A stretch of 64,000 bases of DNA, from NCBI RefSeq assembly GCF_007049795.1, contig NZ_SCFY01000010.1, positions 62,001 through 126,000 on the forward strand, in the 5' to 3' direction. Under the pieces are notes generated by a model that ran no database searches, had not been told where the DNA came from, and saw only the letters and a program-made list of their open reading frames with translations. Positions 58,424 through 64,000 of this stretch are shown here, piece by piece. Position 1 is the stretch's first letter. Each line of letters starts with the position of its first letter. Source of the DNA: Ectopseudomonas mendocina. GTDB lineage: Bacteria > Pseudomonadota > Gammaproteobacteria > Pseudomonadales > Pseudomonadaceae. Position numbers and translations under genes: made by a program.

Positions 58424-59790
58424 ACCACTTCGATAGCCGCCATCAGCCCCGTTTCCATATGGTCGATGACGTGGCAGTGGAACATCCACACACCGGGATT
58501 ATCGGCGACAAAGGCGATGCGCGCCGTCTCGTTCTTGCCCAGCAGGTAGGTGTCGGTGAAATACGGAATGATCTTGCGCCGGTCCGAGCCCAGCACCTTG
58601 AAAGTCATGCCGTGCAGGTGGATCGGGTGCTGGTACTGCGCCATGTTGCGCAGCACGAAGATGTAGTGACCATCCTTCTTCAGCGTGGCGATCGGGCGAT
58701 CGGCACAGGTCTTGTCGTTGATGTCCCAGGCCTGGCCGTTGATCTGCCAGTACTTGTAGCTGCCGCCCCTCTCGACATTCCCCGACAGCATAGCCGCCCA
58801 CTCGAAGTTGAAGCGCAGCGTCTCGGCGCGCGCCAGATCCGGCTCGGCAATCGGATTGGCCGGCAATGGCGGTGGCCAATCTCCGGCAGCTTCGGAGCTG
58901 GAGATGCCCTTCACGGTCGCCAGGCGCAGCGGCCCGTTGCGCAGGGATAACTCCTCTCCAGCAGCCGGAACCTTGAGCGCCAGGTCAAGGCGCATGCCGG
59001 GGCCGAGCCAGTATTCCTTGCCCAAAGGGCGCGGCTGCACCGGGTTGCCGTCCAGCGCATAGATGCGCGCTTCGCCGCCCGGCAGATTGAGGCGATAGGT
59101 GATGGTGCTGTCGACGTTAATCAGACGCAGGCGCACCACCTGCCCGGCCGGCAACTCCAGTGCTGGGTTAGGCTCGCCGTTGATGGTGGTCAGGCGCCCA
59201 CGCGTACCCTCGCGTGCGGCCTGGCGCGGCACCAGAAACTCGGTGAACGCGCCCTGCTCGTCGATGTGCCAGGTTTTCAGGCTCAGCGTACGCTCATGAC
59301 GGAACCCCGTCGGCTCGCTCTCCTCGACGATCAGCGGGCCGACAAGGCCGCGCCCCAATTGCTCGGCACTGGCGGTGTGCGGGTGGTACCAGAAGCTGCC
59401 AGCGTCGTGGCAGATGAAGTCATAGTCGAAGTATTCACCCGGCAGCACCGGTGCCTGGGAAACGTAGGGCACGCCGTCCATCTCCAGCGGCAGACGAATG
59501 CCATGCCAGTGAATAGTGCTTTGCACATCGAGCTTGTTGATGAAGCGCACCCGCAAACGCTCGCCCTGGCGGCAACGCAACTCCACCCCCGGGGCCTGAC
59601 CGCCATAGCCCCAGGCCGGCGTCTTGTGCCCCGGCACCAGCTCAAGATCAAGCGGCGCGGCGATCAGCTCGTAGTCATGGCTCGCCACATTCTCCGGGCG
59701 CCCCAGCCAATAACGCACACCACCTGCGCCCAGGCCGGCCACACTCAGGCCAGCCAGGCCGACGAGCACTTGTCTGCGGGTAAACGACAT
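58420..59790 (-). CDS. Tat-exported multicopper oxidase (CueO-like)
   Basis: A periplasmic copper oxidase. The 456-residue protein has a twin-arginine signal (MSFTRRQVLVGLAGLSVAGL) and the copper-binding motifs HWHG (STIHWHGIRLPL), HPH (FWYHPHTAS), HPIHLHG and HCHVIDHMETGLM for the T1 and trinuclear sites. The Met axial ligand is present. GAGG precedes the ATG at 59790 by six bases; the frame extends to a TTG at 59805. The substrate could be Cu(I) or a phenolic compound; no methionine-rich insert typical of CueO is obvious. The stop codon lies in a repeat arm. Confidence 0.93.
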   Translation of the reverse strand: MSFTRRQVLVGLAGLSVAGLGAGGVRYWLGRPENVASHDYELIAAPLDLELVPGHKTPAWGYGGQAPGVELRCRQGERLRVRFINKLDVQSTIHWHGIRLPLEMDGVPYVSQAPVLPGEYFDYDFICHDAGSFWYHPHTASAEQLGRGLVGPLIVEESEPTGFRHERTLSLKTWHIDEQGAFTEFLVPRQAAREGTRGRLTTINGEPNPALELPAGQVVRLRLINVDSTITYRLNLPGGEARIYALDGNPVQPRPLGKEYWLGPGMRLDLALKVPAAGEELSLRNGPLRLATVKGISSSEAAGDWPPPLPANPIAEPDLARAETLRFNFEWAAMLSGNVERGGSYKYWQINGQAWDINDKTCADRPIATLKKDGHYIFVLRNMAQYQHPIHLHGMTFKVLGSDRRKIIPYFTDTYLLGKNETARIAFVADNPGVWMFHCHVIDHMETGLMAAIEVV

Positions 59791-59900
59791 CTTCATCCTC
59801 GGCAATCTGCGCGCATACTCAATTGCGGTATCTTCTCATTTTCAACGAATGAAAAACGACCCCACTAGCAGAGTCGGGTTGCCGCAGCTCCAACCTGCGG

Positions 59901-59936
59901 GCATGAAAAAACCGGCCTAAGCCGGTCTTTTCATGC
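59901..59936 (-). terminator. Rho-independent terminator of guaA
   Basis: GCATGAAAA...ACCGGC-CTAA-GCCGGT...TTTTCATGC forms an extended hairpin with a T-rich exit on the minus strand, downstream of guaA. Confidence 0.85.
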
Positions 59937-59948
59937 AGCGCTTCGGGA

Positions 59949-61526
59949 TCACTCCCACTCAATCGTCGCTGGCGGCTTGCTCGACACGTCGTAGGTGACG
60001 CGGGAGATGCCTTCGATTTCGTTGATGATGCGGCCGCTGACGGTTTCCAGCAGCTCGTAAGGCAGATGCGCCCAGCGAGCGGTCATGAAGTCGACGGTTT
60101 CCACGGCGCGCAGGGCAACGACCCAGGCGTAGCGACGGCCATCGCCGACCACGCCCACCGATTTCACCGGCTGGAACACCACGAACGCCTGGCTGGTCTT
60201 GTGGTACCAGTCGGCCTTGCGCAGCTCTTCGATGAAGATGTGGTCGGCGCGGCGCAGCAGGTCGGCGTATTCCTTCTTCACTTCGCCGAGGATGCGCACG
60301 CCCAGGCCAGGGCCCGGGAATGGGTGGCGGTAGACCATGTCGTATGGCAGGCCCAGCTCCAGACCGATCTTGCGCACTTCGTCCTTGAACAGTTCGCGCA
60401 GCGGCTCGACCAGTTTGAGGTTCATTTCCTCCGGCAGGCCGCCAACGTTGTGGTGCGACTTGATCACGTGGGCCTTGCCGCTCTTGGCGCCAGCCGACTC
60501 GATCACGTCCGGGTAGATGGTGCCCTGGGCGAGGAACTGGATGTTGTCCAGTTTGCTGGCCTCGGCATCGAACACGTCGATGAAGGTGCGACCGATGATC
60601 TTGCGCTTCTTCTCCGGGTCGGACTCGCCAGCCAGGTTGCCGAGGAACTGCTCTTCGGCGTTGGCACGGATCACCTTGACGCCCATGTTCTCGGCGAACA
60701 TGGCCATGACCTGGTCACCTTCGTGCAGGCGCAGCAAGCCGTTGTCGACGAACACGCAGGTCAGTTGGTCGCCGATGGCCTTGTGCAGCAGCGCCGCGAC
60801 CACCGAGCTGTCCACACCGCCAGACAGGCCGAGCAGCACATTGGCGTCGCCAACCTGGGCACGCACGGCGGCAATGGCATCCTCGACGATGTTGGCCGGA
60901 GTCCACAGGGCTTCGCAGCCGCTGATTTCCAGCACGAAGCGCGAGAGGATGCGGCCACCCTGCTTGGTGTGGGTCACTTCCGGGTGGAACTGCACGCCAT
61001 AGTAGTGGCGAGTGTCGTCGCACATGGCGGCGATCGGGCAGCTCGGGGTGCTGGCGAGGATGTGGAAGCCTTCCGGCAGGCGGGTGACCTTGTCGCCGTG
61101 GCTCATCCACACGTCGAGGCCCAGCACGCCGTCGGCGTCGACATGATCTTCGATACCAGCCAGCAGCTGGCTCTTGCCGACCACGTCGACACGGGCGTAG
61201 CCGAATTCACGCAGGTCGGAACCTTCCACCTTGCCACCGAGCTGCTCGGCCATGGTCTGCATGCCGTAGCAGATACCCAGTACCGGCACATTCAGGTCGA
61301 ACACCGCTTGCGGCGCGCGCGGGCTATTGGCTTCGTGCACCGACTCCGGGCCACCGGCGAGGATGATGCCGCGCGGAGCGAAGGCACGGATGTCCTCGTC
61401 GCTCATGTCCCAGGGGTGCAGTTCGCAATAGACGCCGATCTCGCGAACGCGGCGCGCGATCAACTGGGTGTACTGGGAACCGAAGTCCAGAATGAGGATG
61501 CGGTGGGCGTGAATGTCGTGGGCCAT
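59949..61526 (-). CDS. guaA: GMP synthase (glutamine-hydrolysing)
   Basis: Converts XMP to GMP. The 525-residue protein has an N-terminal class I glutaminase with Cys86 ([15 protein letters not shown]), an ATP pyrophosphatase domain with the PP-loop [19 protein letters not shown] and a C-terminal dimerisation domain ending [15 protein letters not shown]. It is downstream of guaB, in the common guaB-guaA operon, but the two are separated by a 262-bp element. A terminator follows. Confidence 0.98.
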   Translation of the reverse strand: MAHDIHAHRILILDFGSQYTQLIARRVREIGVYCELHPWDMSDEDIRAFAPRGIILAGGPESVHEANSPRAPQAVFDLNVPVLGICYGMQTMAEQLGGKVEGSDLREFGYARVDVVGKSQLLAGIEDHVDADGVLGLDVWMSHGDKVTRLPEGFHILASTPSCPIAAMCDDTRHYYGVQFHPEVTHTKQGGRILSRFVLEISGCEALWTPANIVEDAIAAVRAQVGDANVLLGLSGGVDSSVVAALLHKAIGDQLTCVFVDNGLLRLHEGDQVMAMFAENMGVKVIRANAEEQFLGNLAGESDPEKKRKIIGRTFIDVFDAEASKLDNIQFLAQGTIYPDVIESAGAKSGKAHVIKSHHNVGGLPEEMNLKLVEPLRELFKDEVRKIGLELGLPYDMVYRHPFPGPGLGVRILGEVKKEYADLLRRADHIFIEELRKADWYHKTSQAFVVFQPVKSVGVVGDGRRYAWVVALRAVETVDFMTARWAHLPYELLETVSGRIINEIEGISRVTYDVSSKPPATIEWE

Positions 61527-61556
61527 GGCCGTCTCTCGTAGGTGTTCACAAATGAC

Positions 61557-61580
61557 ACGGGGCTGATCGAACAGCCCCGT
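61557..61580. promoter_or_regulatory. 9-bp hairpin ahead of guaA
   Basis: ACGGGGCTG-ATCGAA-CAGCCCCGT is a perfect stem with a six-base loop, 31 bases upstream of the guaA start. No T-run follows on the minus strand, so it is not a standard terminator. It may be a transcript-stabilising or regulatory hairpin. Confidence 0.5.
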
Positions 61581-61594
61581 TATTCATACATTGC

Positions 61595-61788
61595 AAAAAT
61601 CGATTTGCCGCGTCGCGAGCGCCGGACAGGCAAGGCGGAGAGAAACGAGAAAGCGGAGTTTGCTGAAGCAAGCATTTACTCACTACGTTCGCCCTCCGGG
61701 CCGTCCTTTCGGACGTTCACTGGCGAGCCAGTGTCAAGTTTTTCTCCAACGCAGCATGCCCAAGCGCAGCAGCGTCAAATCGATTTTT
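61595..61788. repeat. Structured 194-bp element between guaB and guaA
   Basis: Terminal arms AAAAATCGATTTGCCGC (61595-61611) and GCGTCAAATCGATTTTT (61772-61788) are inverted with one mismatch. Inside are a perfect CACTGGC-GA-GCCAGTG hairpin (61718-61733), CGTCC-TTTC-GGACG (61702-61715) and GCCC-TCC-GGGC. A portion (GAGAAACGAGAAAGCGGAG) loosely resembles the 142-bp repeat. The right end abuts the guaB stop. Confidence 0.7.
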
Positions 61789-63322
<1,534 letters not shown>

Positions 63323-63364
63323 TGCAAAGTGTGTCTCTAGGCAGTCATACCTCGAAACACATAA

Positions 63365-63383
63365 AATAATGATTCTCAGAAAC
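63365..63383 (+). promoter_or_regulatory. Candidate Fur box
   Basis: AATAATGATTCTCAGAAAC agrees with the 19-bp Fur consensus (GATAATGATAATCATTATC) at about 13 positions. It lies 20 bases upstream of a TonB-dependent siderophore receptor gene, the expected place for iron control. Confidence 0.55.
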
Positions 63384-63402
63384 TCTTGCACTTGAGTGCC
63401 AA

Positions 63403-64000
63403 ATGAAATTCAACCGCTTTTCCTCGAGTGGCCAAGGCGCCGCCCTTCTCACTTTTTGCCTGCTTCCAGCGGGCCACCTGCTGGCTCAGGAGCTGGAGCT
63501 GCCCAGCCAGGAAGTCGTCGCGGCGCCCGTGGCTGACGAGAATGGCTACCAGGCCAAGCGCGCCAGTACGGCGAGCAAATCTTCAGTGGCACTCAAGGAT
63601 GAAGCCCAGTCGGTACAGGTGGTAACGCCACAGACCATCGAGGACTTTCAGGTCAGATCGCTGGACGATGCAATGAAGTTCGTCAGTGGCATGACCCAGA
63701 GCAACACCCTGGCTGGCACGCAGGATGGCTTCGTCAAACGCGGATTTGGTAGCAACGCCGATGGTTCCATCCTGCGCGACGGCATTCGATCCAGCCTGTC
63801 GCGCAACTTCAGCGCCACCACCGAACGCGTGGAAGTGCTCAAAGGGCCGGCCTCGCTGTTATACGGCGCGCTGGAGCCGGGCGGCCTGATCAACGTCATC
63901 AGCAAGAAGCCACAGTATCAGTGGAGTACGCGACTGAACGCAGACAGCTCCAGCTTCGGCGGAGGCAGCCTGGCAGTCGACGTTACCGGCCCCATTGCCG
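63403..64000 (+). CDS. TonB-dependent siderophore receptor (5' part)
   Basis: The first 199 codons of an outer-membrane receptor, cut by the window end. The protein starts MKFNRFSSSGQGAALL, with a signal peptide (about 1-28, cleaved near LLAQE). The plug domain shows VQVVTPQTIEDFQVRSLDDA, GFVKRGFGSNADGSILRDGI and ERVEVLKGPASLLYGALEPG, followed by NVISKKPQ, typical of ferrichrome/pyoverdine-type receptors. The region before the plug (about 30-60) is short, so an FpvA-like N-terminal signalling domain is not apparent. The ligand cannot be named from this part. A probable Fur box precedes it. Confidence 0.92.
   Translation, partial: MKFNRFSSSGQGAALLTFCLLPAGHLLAQELELPSQEVVAAPVADENGYQAKRASTASKSSVALKDEAQSVQVVTPQTIEDFQVRSLDDAMKFVSGMTQSNTLAGTQDGFVKRGFGSNADGSILRDGIRSSLSRNFSATTERVEVLKGPASLLYGALEPGGLINVISKKPQYQWSTRLNADSSSFGGGSLAVDVTGPIA

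Noticed and set aside
60066..61541. Long + strand open frames opposite guaA and guaB
   Set aside because: They are antisense shadows of certain genes.

Overview
This 64 kb window is chromosomal core sequence from a high-GC gammaproteobacterium, almost certainly a Pseudomonas. The gene order closely follows the P. aeruginosa PAO1 stretch I remember as about PA3687-PA3770 (ppc to guaB). The dispersed repeats and the absence of the wsp cluster next to prfB suggest a mendocina/oleovorans-type lineage; that last point is inference. No rRNA, tRNA, CRISPR, prophage or insertion sequence was found. Most genes are on the minus strand.

Layout. 0.1-5 kb: ppc, a small conserved gene, and two lipoproteins (DUF4398 and the OmpA-like LptF). 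5-10 kb: minus-strand accessory-core genes (lipoprotein hydrolase, AIM24-like protein, QEGLA/MATCAP-like metallopeptidase, lipoprotein, TetR regulator). 10-19 kb: lysS, prfB with its programmed frameshift, a membrane diguanylate cyclase, a GMC oxidoreductase, a DUF533 protein and recJ. 19-21 kb: yaeQ and an isolated GH13_18 sugar phosphorylase beside a 142-bp foldable repeat. 21-35 kb: a 13.6-kb set of eight co-directional genes (YjfI, PspA-like, YqiJ-like, flotillin, a 1746-residue AAA ATPase, rhomboid protease, PLD nuclease, SF1 helicase-nuclease). 35-40 kb: thrC, hom, dsbC, xerD. 40-44 kb: thioesterase, the rplS-trmD-rimM-rpsP operon and ffh. 44-51 kb: CcsA-like protein, CorC-like protein, SGNH hydrolase, purT, DUF1289, gamma-carbonic-anhydrase-like protein, two Nudix hydrolases, an L,D-transpeptidase, a NIF3-like domain protein and a CDGSH protein. 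52-64 kb: purL, mltF, a secreted protein, tadA, a Tat multicopper oxidase, guaA, guaB, and the start of a TonB-dependent siderophore receptor running off the end.

How genes work together. Purine synthesis is well represented (purT, purL, guaB, guaA), as are threonine synthesis (hom, thrC), translation (lysS, prfB, rpsP, rimM, trmD, rplS, tadA), and protein targeting or envelope upkeep (ffh, dsbC, mltF, L,D-transpeptidase, lipoproteins). The 21.1-34.7 kb cluster is the strongest candidate for an incompletely described system. It joins membrane-scaffold proteins (PspA, flotillin, NfeD-like) to a giant ATPase, an intramembrane protease and two nucleic-acid enzymes through overlapping cistrons. 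Its first gene encodes a likely ribbon-helix-helix protein, and two ACATGT-centred palindromes lie just upstream of it.

Other notable signals are two 142-bp repeats whose paired arms have changed together, a structured element between guaB and guaA, a DUF1704 protein with an intact HExxxH...E zinc set, and a two-motif CDGSH protein in which one ligand histidine is replaced by cysteine. Gene names come from recognised sequence motifs. PAO1 comparisons are from memory and no database search was run.
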